Assembly (NCBI GenBank): GCA_045647865.1 | Contig: JAZRMW010000043.1 | Span: forward strand, 1-64,000 | DNA from: Phocaeicola_A sp045647865 | Lineage (GTDB): Bacteria > Bacteroidota > Bacteroidia > Bacteroidales > Bacteroidaceae | Length of the DNA: 64,000 nucleotides | Direction of reading: 5' to 3' | In this document: positions 25,539 through 33,459 of the stretch, in pieces | How the letters are laid out: each line of letters opens with the position of its first letter | Position numbering within the stretch: the stretch's first letter is position 1 | Notes under the pieces: model-generated | Databases searched by the model: none | Seen by the model: the letters and a program-made list of their open reading frames with translations, nothing else | What the model was told of the DNA's origin: nothing | Program-made: the position numbers and the translations under genes

Positions 25539-26147
25539 TTATAAAAAGAGAAGAGGTAAACATATTACTGCCAAACCTCCTCCAATAAGACCTATACATC
25601 CACCTGGAGTCGCTGTCCATCCAACTCCTGAAACAAAGCAATAATCTGCGCGTCTTTCTTTTAGCTGCTGACAATAAGGAAGTGAGCAAGCAGCATCTTT
25701 TACCCCTTTATAACTATCTATTATGATGTCTGTAATATAATTGGATATTGTAGCTTGCTGAGAAGTGGCAAAATTCTCTTCTGTAGAATATCGGACAACT
25801 CCTTTAGCTGAGAACGGAGTGTAATCTTCTGTATAACTTCTGCTCATGCCTTTTTCAAATTTTACTTTATTTCCTGTTTCTGTATCAATAAAACGCCCAT
25901 GCTTTGCCGCGTTGTTATTATATAATTTCAATACAGAATTATAGAAATATTTGTGGGGACAAGACCAAGTTGGAAAATCCCAAGTATATAAAATGTTTAT
26001 AGACTTGGGTGCAACGGATAACACACGTTGCTCGTAAACAACAGTTCCTGTCTGTGATGAATTTCCTCCTCCAACGTTAACGGTGCTCAAGATGCCTCCT
26101 GCTACACCACCGACTCCCAATGCACCAGCAATTCCGCCCAAATTCAC
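25539..26147 (-). CDS. Orphan protein with Gly-rich N-terminus and hydrophobic C-terminus
   Basis: About 202 aa. The frame is open further upstream to a TAA near 26190 but has no ATG; the GTG at 26147 is the first usable start. The N-terminus MNLGGIAGALGVGGVAGG is Gly-rich; the C-terminus ends GGCIGLIGGGLAVICLPLLFL, a probable membrane helix. Five or six cysteines lie in the second half (CSLPYC, YCF, GGC). No family was recognised. A consensus promoter at 26372-26402 drives this strand, with a leader of about 220 nt that holds a 35-aa ORF. A frameshift or lost start may have separated the true N-terminus. The region is AT-rich, fitting acquired DNA. Confidence 0.45.
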   Translation of the reverse strand: MNLGGIAGALGVGGVAGGILSTVNVGGGNSSQTGTVVYEQRVLSVAPKSINILYTWDFPTWSCPHKYFYNSVLKLYNNNAAKHGRFIDTETGNKVKFEKGMSRSYTEDYTPFSAKGVVRYSTEENFATSQQATISNYITDIIIDSYKGVKDAACSLPYCQQLKERRADYCFVSGVGWTATPGGCIGLIGGGLAVICLPLLFL

Positions 26148-26197
26148 AGATGCGCCACTTGATTTTGTATTACTGGTAGTGGTGGCTGAGTTTTATT

Positions 26198-26305
26198 TTA
26201 TAAGTACGAACGGGAACGCTTTTCCGTTGTTAATGTTTCTTTGTTATTTAAAGTTTCTCTTTGTTGAAAGGGCTTGTCGCATGGGCAAACACGGCTTTCG
26301 GTCAT
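26198..26305 (-). CDS. Possible 35-aa leader ORF
   Basis: MTESRVCPCDKPFQQRETLN and onward, ending RSRSYL then TAA, between the promoter at 26372-26402 and the 25539-26147 gene, in a different frame. It may be a leader peptide or the severed N-terminus of that gene. Coding is not proven. Confidence 0.25.
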   Translation of the reverse strand: MTESRVCPCDKPFQQRETLNNKETLTTEKRSRSYL

Positions 26306-26371
26306 GCGTTCGTGTGTACTGTCTGTTTCGTAATTTTATCGTTTTAATGGTTTATAATTGATTGGATGCGG

Positions 26372-26402
26372 CAAAAATAGTGATAATTTTCTTCACATCA
26401 AA
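26372..26402 (-). promoter_or_regulatory. Promoter reading toward 26147
   Basis: Minus strand: TTTG (complement of 26399-26402), 19-nt spacer, TATTTTTG (complement of 26372-26379). Exact consensus. It lies just downstream of the ATPase gene end. Confidence 0.65.
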
Positions 26403-26420
26403 GAAGAGAGGCAAAAAATC

Positions 26421-27620
26421 TCAATACAGCATACCGAATGCCCACAGGGGGATTTTGTTCCCAACGGGATAATCAATGTTGTCGGCAGCAATGAAAGCGG
26501 CATGTTCACGGGCAATCTGCTTGCCGTCCTTACTTCTGCCCCCAACTTCAATCACATAGCGACGGTCAACGGTATAGTCGGCACTACGGGTACAGTACTC
26601 CACCTGATGTTGATAGGACAATTGATTGACCATGAAAACTTCGCGGAGTGTTCCTTTATTAACCTCTTCCAGCGAAAGGGTATAGAGAAGATTGGGATTC
26701 TCCATGTAGATTTTATCGGGTTTCTGAAGTTTCTTCAACGAATCAAGGTCAGAATAAAGCAGATGAATCAGTTTGGCCCGATGAAGATATTGCAGATAAG
26801 CCAGAATGGTGGTACGGGACATACCGGCCATCAAAGACAGTTTGGTAATATCCACCATCATTGGAACTTCGGTGGATAGAATGGTCAACAGTGTCTTCAA
26901 CTTACGTGCATTCCCCAAATCGACCCCACATTGCTGCGGAAGTTCAATCTCCAGAATTACATTCACTACATTTTCGATACGCGTATAATATTCACTGTTC
27001 CCCTCCAGACGGAATGGGTAATAACCCATCTGTAAGTAATCCTCGAAATATGCCAACGGGCGGCACTTCGAGTTCACATCGGCACAAACCTTATCGGGAG
27101 AAGACAACAACTCGTCCAATGTATAGGGGCGCACATCAATCTGATGATAAAGCTTCAAGTATTCACGGAATGAAAGTCCCTGCATGTTGTACGAAATGCA
27201 CCTCCGCGAGAGGTCGGCTTCTGCATTCAGAATCTGCAATAACGATGAACCACTGAACACCACCTTCAAGTCGGGATAACCATCGTAGATATTCTTGATT
27301 TCACGGCTCCAATCGGGATATTTATGCACCTCATCCAGAAAAAGATGTTTGCCTCCACGCAAATAGAACTGTTCCACCAACTCTTCCAACGAATGGCGTG
27401 TGAAATAGGAGTTGTCCATACTGACATACAATGCTTCCCTACAATCCATTGAATAATGCAATTTCAAATATTGCAACATCAAGGTGGTTTTTCCTACCCC
27501 TCGTGCTCCACGAATAGCCACAAGACGAAGTTCCCAATTAATCACGTCCATCAGGCTACGGACATAGTCGGTTCGGGTCACTTCCAACAGTCTCTTACAT
27601 CTCTTAATCAAAGTATCCAT
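26421..27620 (-). CDS. AAA_14/DUF4143 ATP-binding protein
   Basis: A 399-aa protein of the archaeal-type ATPase family common in Bacteroidales. Residues about 25-165 are the AAA_14 domain with Walker A GARGVGKTTL (about 38-47), Walker B HLFLDEVHKY (about 93-102) and a sensor-type VVFSGSSLL. The C-terminal DUF4143 region (about 210-370) contains winged-helix-like and nuclease-like segments, including YVIEVGGRSKDG, which recalls the DUF4143 endonuclease-like strand. The cellular role is unsettled; several members sit in defence or mobile contexts. The gene stands alone, and its promoter overlaps four 33-bp-phased palindromes, so tight control is expected. Confidence 0.82.
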   Translation of the reverse strand: MDTLIKRCKRLLEVTRTDYVRSLMDVINWELRLVAIRGARGVGKTTLMLQYLKLHYSMDCREALYVSMDNSYFTRHSLEELVEQFYLRGGKHLFLDEVHKYPDWSREIKNIYDGYPDLKVVFSGSSLLQILNAEADLSRRCISYNMQGLSFREYLKLYHQIDVRPYTLDELLSSPDKVCADVNSKCRPLAYFEDYLQMGYYPFRLEGNSEYYTRIENVVNVILEIELPQQCGVDLGNARKLKTLLTILSTEVPMMVDITKLSLMAGMSRTTILAYLQYLHRAKLIHLLYSDLDSLKKLQKPDKIYMENPNLLYTLSLEEVNKGTLREVFMVNQLSYQHQVEYCTRSADYTVDRRYVIEVGGRSKDGKQIAREHAAFIAADNIDYPVGNKIPLWAFGMLY

Positions 27621-27627
27621 CGCTGAT

Positions 27628-27745
27628 TTGTTTTATTGGCGGGACAAAATTACGCATAATTTGTTTTACACGCAAAACAATTTAGTACAAAAAGAGTTTT
27701 GCATATAAAACAAATTCCATTAAAATATGTTTTAACTACAAAACA
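27628..27745. promoter_or_regulatory. Four 33-bp-phased dyads in the ATPase promoter
   Basis: TTGTTTT-N6-AAAACAA at 27661-27680 is perfect. Related copies are GTTTT-N6-AAAAC at 27696-27711, TGTTTT-N6-AAAACA at 27728-27745, and a half-degraded copy at 27628-27647. Centres fall at 27637.5, 27670.5, 27703.5 and 27736.5, exactly 33 bp (three helical turns) apart. Minus-strand promoter elements TTTG (complement of about 27673-27676) and TAATTTTG (complement of 27645-27652) lie within the two copies nearest the gene. Confidence 0.75.
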
Positions 27746-27823
27746 AATGACAAGAGACCGTCGATAATTCTACTTGCGACTGTGACGCTGACGAGGGTTT
27801 TACCCGAACTAAACTTGAGTACC

Positions 27824-28315
27824 TTAATCTGCTCCCCACAGCACCACTGCCTTTTCTTCCAACGACCGCTTTACGTCAATCAAGCGTTGGTTGCTGCTTC
27901 CGCGGAAGCGGAGCTGTTCGTCGCGCAGGCTTTGGATGAAGGGGCCATCCACCAGTACGTCGATTTGCTCCAAGAGTCCCCGTTGGGCAGGCATAGTGAG
28001 CAGAGTCTCGTAGGTGTATCCTGTGTAACACCAGATAGTCTTTGTACTCTGCTCCCGGATGGCACAGGCCAACTCGGTGAAACCTTCAGGTTGCATCATG
28101 GGATCGCCTCCCGTAAAGGTCACATCAGCAAAGGGGTCGGCCAAGATGGGACGGAGAAGTTCTTCGGTAGTCATGGGATGTCCGGCATGGATATCCCATG
28201 ATTGCGGGTTGTGGCAACCCGGACAACGGTGTGTACACCCTGCGGCATAGATGGCTGTGCGCATACCGGGGCCATCCACCATGGTGTCTTCCACTATTCG
28301 GAGAATGGCAAGCAT
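27824..28315 (-). CDS. nrdG: Anaerobic ribonucleotide reductase activating protein
   Basis: A 163-aa radical SAM protein that installs the glycyl radical on NrdD. The cluster motif CTHRCPGC (CX3CX2C) lies at about residues 29-36, preceded by GPGMRTAIYAAG; TGGDPM (about 70-75) is the SAM-binding GGE-type motif. The start MLAILRIVEDTMVDGPG at 28315 was chosen because a longer reading to 28381 lies wholly inside nrdD in another frame. It overlaps the 3' end of nrdD by 22 nt, so the pair is translationally coupled. Length is normal for the family. Confidence 0.93.
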   Translation of the reverse strand: MLAILRIVEDTMVDGPGMRTAIYAAGCTHRCPGCHNPQSWDIHAGHPMTTEELLRPILADPFADVTFTGGDPMMQPEGFTELACAIREQSTKTIWCYTGYTYETLLTMPAQRGLLEQIDVLVDGPFIQSLRDEQLRFRGSSNQRLIDVKRSLEEKAVVLWGAD

Positions 28316-30537
28316 GTCTGTGTACCGTTCAAATCGTGGATGACGCGGTCGTTCAACTCTGCCAGTTTGGCGGCATTCCAACGGTCAGTAGTTCCTACCA
28401 AATAGCCGGTGATGCGTTGCAAACGGTCAATACGCTTGCTCTTGCAGCGGGGACATTCCTCCATCGTGGCATCTGCATTCTCGTATCCGCAATCCATGCA
28501 ACGGTTGCGGTTGTGGTTCACCGATCCGTAACCGATGTTGTAGGCATCCATCATATCCACCACACGCATGATAGCTTCGGGATTGTGTGTGGCATCACCG
28601 TCCATCTCCACGTAGAAGATGTGGCCTCCGCGTGTCAGGTCATGGTATGGACCTTCCACTTCGGCTTTGTGGCGGGCACTGCACTTGTAATAGACGGGTA
28701 CGTGGTTGGAGTTCGTATAATAATCGCGGTCAGTAATACCCGGCAGGATTCCGAATTGCTTACGGTCGCCACGAGTAAACTTGCCCGACAGACCTTCGGC
28801 AGGAGTAGCCAGCACACTGTAATTGTGTTGGTAACGCTCGCAGAAATCATTCACACGGTCACGCATATAGGTGACAATACGTAAGCCCAACTGCTGTGCC
28901 TCGTCACTCTCACCGTGGTGTTTGTCAATCAAAGCTTTCAAACATTCGGCCAGTCCGATAAATCCGATACCCAAGGTTCCTTGGTTGATTACAGCAGCGA
29001 TGGTATCGTTGGGGGTCAAGTTCTCGCTTCCTAACCATAAGGATGACATCAGTAAGGGGAACTGTTTGGCATAGGCCGTTTTCTGGAATTCCATACGCTC
29101 GTGCAGTTGACGGGCTGTCACCTCCAACAGGCCATCCAACTTGGCAAAGAATTGCGAGATGCGCAACTCCTTGTCTTCAATATCCATGCATTCGATAGCC
29201 AAGCGTACGATGTTGATGGTCGAAAAGGAGAGATTGCCTCGTCCGATAGAGGTCTTGGGGCCGAAACGGTTCTCGAATACACGCGTACGGCATCCCATCG
29301 TAGCTACCTCGTGTTGGTAACGTTTCGGGTCGTTGGCCTGCCAAGCTGTATTTTGATTGAAGGTAGCATCCAGATTGAGGAAGTTGGGGAAGAATCGTCG
29401 GGCACTCACCTTGCAGGCCAGGCGATAGAGGTCGTAGTTGCGGTCCTCGATGAGGTAGCTCACTCCACGTTTCTTTTTCCATATCTGAATAGGGAAGATG
29501 GCCGTCTCGCCGTTGCCCACGCCGCGTTCGGTGCTCTTCAGCAGCTCACGGATGATGCAGCGTCCCTCTGCACTGGTGTCCGTACCGTAGTTGATGGAGC
29601 TGAACACCACTTGGTTTCCACCACGTGAGTGGATGGTATTCATGTTATGGATGAAAGCCTCCATCGATTGGTGTACGCGAGTCACCGTCTTGTTAATAGC
29701 GGCTTGCAGGATACGCTCTTCGCCCTCCAATCCGTCCAAAGACTGAATGAGATAGTCATCCAATTCCTTATTATACAGGTGTGAATAGTCCTGCCCCATC
29801 AATTCCTCCAAGGTCTTCACCTCTTCGATAAAGCTGCTACGCACGTAGGGGGCCAAGTAGAAATCAAAGGCTGGAATAGCCTGTCCACCATGCATCTCGT
29901 TCTGAGCAGTCTCCATCGAGATACAGGCAAGGATACTGGCCGTCTCGATACGTTTTGCAGGACGCGACTCTCCATGCCCCGCACTGAATCCGTGGGCAAG
30001 AATGTGATCCAACGGATGTTGGATGCAAGTCAGACTCTTTGTGGGATAGTAGTCCTTATCGTGGATGTGCAGGTAGTTGTTACGCACAGCCTCCTTCACC
30101 TCGTCGCTCAGCAGATAGTCATCCACGAAAGGTTTGGTGCTTTCGCTGGCAAACTTCATCATCATGCCTGCTGGTGTATCAGCGTTCATATTGGCATTTT
30201 CGCGAGTCACATCGTTGCTCTTGATATTGATGATTTCCAAGAACATATCGCGTGTCTTCGCCTTACGTGCAATGCGGCGTTGATTACGGTAGGCAATGTA
30301 TTTCTGTGCCACATCCTTGCGGCTACTCTTCATCAGTTCCATTTCCACCATGTCCTGAATGGCCTCCACAGTCATCTGCGACTCACCACGGAATGCCACA
30401 TGGTCGGTAATCTGGCGGATGAGGTGCATATCCTCTCCCTTGTCCGTATGCAGCATGGCTTTACGGATAGCGGTAGCAATCTTCTCTTCATTGAAGCCGA
30501 CAATGCGTCCGTCGCGCTTCACAACAGTTTGAATCAT
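28294..30537 (-). CDS. nrdD: Anaerobic (class III) ribonucleoside-triphosphate reductase
   Basis: A 747-aa glycyl-radical enzyme that reduces ribonucleotides to deoxyribonucleotides without oxygen. An ATP-cone occupies residues about 1-90 (MIQTVVKRDGRIVGFNEEKI). The C-terminal zinc site has CMDCGYENAD and CPRCKSK; the glycyl-radical residue is Gly711 in RITGYLVG. nrdG overlaps its end. A class I cobalamin riboswitch with its own promoter lies upstream (30622-30842), implying repression when adenosylcobalamin is plentiful. That fits an organism with a B12-dependent class II reductase elsewhere, which cannot be tested here. All expected motifs are intact. Confidence 0.96.
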   Translation of the reverse strand: MIQTVVKRDGRIVGFNEEKIATAIRKAMLHTDKGEDMHLIRQITDHVAFRGESQMTVEAIQDMVEMELMKSSRKDVAQKYIAYRNQRRIARKAKTRDMFLEIINIKSNDVTRENANMNADTPAGMMMKFASESTKPFVDDYLLSDEVKEAVRNNYLHIHDKDYYPTKSLTCIQHPLDHILAHGFSAGHGESRPAKRIETASILACISMETAQNEMHGGQAIPAFDFYLAPYVRSSFIEEVKTLEELMGQDYSHLYNKELDDYLIQSLDGLEGEERILQAAINKTVTRVHQSMEAFIHNMNTIHSRGGNQVVFSSINYGTDTSAEGRCIIRELLKSTERGVGNGETAIFPIQIWKKKRGVSYLIEDRNYDLYRLACKVSARRFFPNFLNLDATFNQNTAWQANDPKRYQHEVATMGCRTRVFENRFGPKTSIGRGNLSFSTINIVRLAIECMDIEDKELRISQFFAKLDGLLEVTARQLHERMEFQKTAYAKQFPLLMSSLWLGSENLTPNDTIAAVINQGTLGIGFIGLAECLKALIDKHHGESDEAQQLGLRIVTYMRDRVNDFCERYQHNYSVLATPAEGLSGKFTRGDRKQFGILPGITDRDYYTNSNHVPVYYKCSARHKAEVEGPYHDLTRGGHIFYVEMDGDATHNPEAIMRVVDMMDAYNIGYGSVNHNRNRCMDCGYENADATMEECPRCKSKRIDRLQRITGYLVGTTDRWNAAKLAELNDRVIHDLNGTQTCLPFSE

Positions 30538-30621
30538 ACGTTTTGTCCTTTCGATGATATTGTGATAAATAATTTTGTACTGTCTCTCTTGTTCCGCGAG
30601 CAGAAACAGCCTTTAATGAAT

Positions 30622-30790
30622 GGCAGGTCTTCTGACTTCCCCCTCGCCTTGATGCCTTCCCAACGTCAAAATGATGGTGTTTCGGTCAGTGGCTAAAAGT
30701 CTATCTATCAAGACGACTCAGGGGTTCACAGCAGCGCGTCTGTCCGGGAGTTTCACCCGATTCCCTTTTAATCTCCCAGGCCTTACAACC
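30622..30790 (-). ncRNA. Cobalamin (AdoCbl) riboswitch
   Basis: On the minus strand the conserved elements occur in order: AAAAGGGAATCGGGTGAAAC, TCCCGGACAGACGCGCTGCTG, then AGCCACTG, GGGAAGGC and finally GAAGTCAGAAGACCTGCC, which are the hallmarks of the B12 aptamer including the B12 box. About 84 nt separate the aptamer from the nrdD ATG, room for an expression platform. It would turn nrdDG down when adenosylcobalamin binds. Confidence 0.92.
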
Positions 30791-30811
30791 CTTGGAGAAC
30801 CAATTCACGGG

Positions 30812-30842
30812 CAAAGATAGTGCAAGCTGAGCGGAATACAAA
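30812..30842 (-). promoter_or_regulatory. Promoter of the riboswitch-nrdDG transcript
   Basis: Minus strand: TTTG (complement of 30839-30842), 19-nt spacer, TATCTTTG (complement of 30812-30819). Perfect consensus; the start of transcription would fall just before the aptamer. The next 180 bp up to priA shows no gene. Confidence 0.8.
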
Positions 30843-31020
30843 ATAAATTCCGATTTATTTTTATTCCACCTTTTTTGTAATAAGTAACGTGAATTCGATA
30901 TAAGAAACTTCTGGTGCATTTACTGATTTAAAGACAGCACGGTGTTTTATCAGGCTATGCTCTTTCGTATCCATATAATGGTGGATTTTGTGTTGAAGTG
31001 TGAACGAGGGGCAGGGATAA

Positions 31021-33456
31021 TCAACATGGATCCACATCAAAATAGATGATGCACGAACGGAAACGGGTGTCGGCGAGCATGTGTGAGCGGATGAGGGAGA
31101 GTTGTTGACGCACCTTGGGAAGCGAAGCCGAAGTTTCCATCTTGAGCATGAACTTGCGGATGTAGAAGGTCTGCACGCGGGCTACAGGCGGAGCATCGGG
31201 ACCGAGGATACGGTCGCCGAAAACGGAGTGGAGATGAGTGGTCATTTCACTAGCCAGTGTATCTACTAAATCGGCTTGGCGGTGTTTCAAGTAGATATAG
31301 ACAAGTCGATAATAGGGTGGATAACGAAATAGAAGACGCTCGGCCAATTGGTCGTCATAAAGACTCTGATAGTCGTTGGTCACCACTTGTTGAATGACGG
31401 GTGCGTCTTTGCTACGTGTTTGTAGGACAACTAAGCCCTGTTTGTGCTTGCGTCCGGCACGTCCGGCCACCTGCGCCATCAGTTGGAAGGCACGTTCGTG
31501 TGAACGGAAGTCGGGGAAATTCATCATGGTATCGGCATCAAGGATACCCACTACACTCACGTGTTCGAAGTCCAATCCTTTGGAGACCATCTGTGTGCCG
31601 ATGAGGATGTCCGTCTGGTGGTTCTGGAAATCGTGAATGATGCGTTCGTAAGCTTGCCGTGTGCGGGTAGTATCTAAATCCATACGTGCTACACGAGCTT
31701 CGGGGAAAATCTGTTGGATGCTCTCCTCAATGCGTTCGGTGCCGAATCCCCGGTGGCGAATTTCCTCGCTCTCGCAAGCAGGGCATCGGGTGGGCAACTG
31801 GTAGGTGTATCCGCAATAGTGGCAAGTCAGTTGGTGAAGGCCGTGGTGGTAGGTGAGGCTCACGTCGCAATTTTTGCACTTGGGTACCCATCCGCACGTC
31901 TTGCATTCCACCATGGGAGCAAATCCTCGACGGTTCTGGAAGAGGATGACCTGTTCACGTTGTTCCAAAGCTGTACGGATATGCCCTAACAGAGTAGGCG
32001 AGAAGGGACCCGTCATGCGGTGTTTGTGGCGCAGTTCGGCAATGTCAACTACTTGTATCTCAGGTAAGCGGATGGCTTGGTGACGTTGGGTAAGGGTGAC
32101 AAGACCGTACTTCCCTGTCAAGGCGTTATAGTAACTTTCGATACAGGGGGTCGCTGTGCCCAAGAGTACTTTGGCTCTCTGCATGGCGGCCATCACGAGG
32201 GCAGCGTTGCGGGCATGATAGCGTGGTGCAGGATCCTGTTGTTTGTAGCTGTTTTCGTGCTCTTCATCCACAATAACCAATCCTAACCGACGGAAAGGGA
32301 GGAATACGGATGAGCGTACACCAAGGATAATGTCATAAGGATTTTCGGAGAGTTGTTTCTGCCAGATTTCCACTCGTTCGGCATCGGGGAATTTGGAGTG
32401 ATAGACACCCAATCGTCTGCCGAAAATACGCTTCAAACGTTCTGTAATTTGGGTAGTAAGAGCTATTTCGGGTAATAAGTAAAGTACCTGTTTGCCATCT
32501 TTCAACGCCTGTTGGATAAGATGGATGTATATTTCAGTCTTTCCACTGGCGGTTACACCGTGTAACAGACAGATGTGCTTGTCATTGAAACATTGGTTGA
32601 TTCTTTCGAAAGCTTTCTGTTGGTGGGTATTCAGTGGATTGAGAGGAATGGTCTTTATGTCGTCGTTCGTGTCTAACCGTCCTATCTCGTAGGGATATTG
32701 TTCAAAGATGCCTTTTTCTATCAGTTGGTTAAGTACGGATGTGGATACCTCTGCCCGTTTCAGTAAATCCTGTTTGCTCACGTTTGCTGTCTCCATCTCA
32801 ATGAAGGTCATCAACAGTTTTTGTTGCTTGGGGGCACGGTTGAGCGAGTCAAGGAGGGAGTGGAGGTATTCAGGAGTGTAAGAGTGTAGCCGTATTCTCA
32901 TTTCCGTCTTCGGCTTGTAAGTACGTTTCACTTCTTCCTTTACGAATATGGCCTCTTTGGACAGTAGAGCGTTGATGATGGGTAAGGCATTCTTTATTCC
33001 TGTTTCTTTTTCGATGGAAGCAACCGTACACTCCTTTTTATTACCTAACAGGAGAATTGTTTTTTCCTCGTTGGGCGTGAATTTTTCTTCCGTAGGGAAA
33101 AAATCCGGGTTGATTTCTACCAAGGTTTCGCTCTCCAACTTCATGCCCGAGGGAAGTGCCGCCTTATAGACATCTCCTAACGTGCATAGGTAGTAGTCGG
33201 CTACCCATTGCCAAAATTTCAATTGTTCGGCAGTGACGATAGGATGAGAATCAAGTACTTCTGTAATGGTCTTTACCGTATAGTCACCTTCGGGTGGATT
33301 ATTGTGTTGGCGGATAACAATAGCCGTATAGAATCTTTTCTGTCCGAAAGGGACTATGACCCGACTCCCCACTTGTACTTGCCCTTCCATATCGGTTGGC
33401 AACAGGTAGGTGTAGCTATTGGCTAAGGGGAGGGGGACGATGACGTCGGCGAACAT
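31021..33456 (-). CDS. priA: Primosomal protein N' (replication restart helicase)
   Basis: An 811-aa superfamily 2 helicase that reloads the replisome at stalled forks. The N-terminal DNA-binding part (about 1-200) precedes Walker A GVTASGKT at 300-307 and the DEEH box at 397-400. Zinc-binding Cys pairs follow (CKTCG, CKNCD, CHYCG, CPACE at about 515-555), then the C-terminal helicase lobe with QMVSKGLDF and VAGRAGR. Length is typical for Bacteroidetes PriA. It starts 3 bp after the stop of the pgpH gene on the same strand, so the two form an operon. Confidence 0.95.
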   Translation of the reverse strand: MFADVIVPLPLANSYTYLLPTDMEGQVQVGSRVIVPFGQKRFYTAIVIRQHNNPPEGDYTVKTITEVLDSHPIVTAEQLKFWQWVADYYLCTLGDVYKAALPSGMKLESETLVEINPDFFPTEEKFTPNEEKTILLLGNKKECTVASIEKETGIKNALPIINALLSKEAIFVKEEVKRTYKPKTEMRIRLHSYTPEYLHSLLDSLNRAPKQQKLLMTFIEMETANVSKQDLLKRAEVSTSVLNQLIEKGIFEQYPYEIGRLDTNDDIKTIPLNPLNTHQQKAFERINQCFNDKHICLLHGVTASGKTEIYIHLIQQALKDGKQVLYLLPEIALTTQITERLKRIFGRRLGVYHSKFPDAERVEIWQKQLSENPYDIILGVRSSVFLPFRRLGLVIVDEEHENSYKQQDPAPRYHARNAALVMAAMQRAKVLLGTATPCIESYYNALTGKYGLVTLTQRHQAIRLPEIQVVDIAELRHKHRMTGPFSPTLLGHIRTALEQREQVILFQNRRGFAPMVECKTCGWVPKCKNCDVSLTYHHGLHQLTCHYCGYTYQLPTRCPACESEEIRHRGFGTERIEESIQQIFPEARVARMDLDTTRTRQAYERIIHDFQNHQTDILIGTQMVSKGLDFEHVSVVGILDADTMMNFPDFRSHERAFQLMAQVAGRAGRKHKQGLVVLQTRSKDAPVIQQVVTNDYQSLYDDQLAERLLFRYPPYYRLVYIYLKHRQADLVDTLASEMTTHLHSVFGDRILGPDAPPVARVQTFYIRKFMLKMETSASLPKVRQQLSLIRSHMLADTRFRSCIIYFDVDPC

Positions 33457-33459
33457 AGT

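Noticed and set aside
27628..27760. CRISPR-like array before the ATPase gene
   Set aside because: The 33-bp period is exact, but only the short dyad is kept and the rest varies without a constant repeat/spacer division; no cas genes are nearby.
29890..30696. Plus-strand ORF of 268 aa over the 5' part of nrdD and the riboswitch
   Set aside because: It overlaps a certain gene and a structured RNA on the other strand and has no family features.
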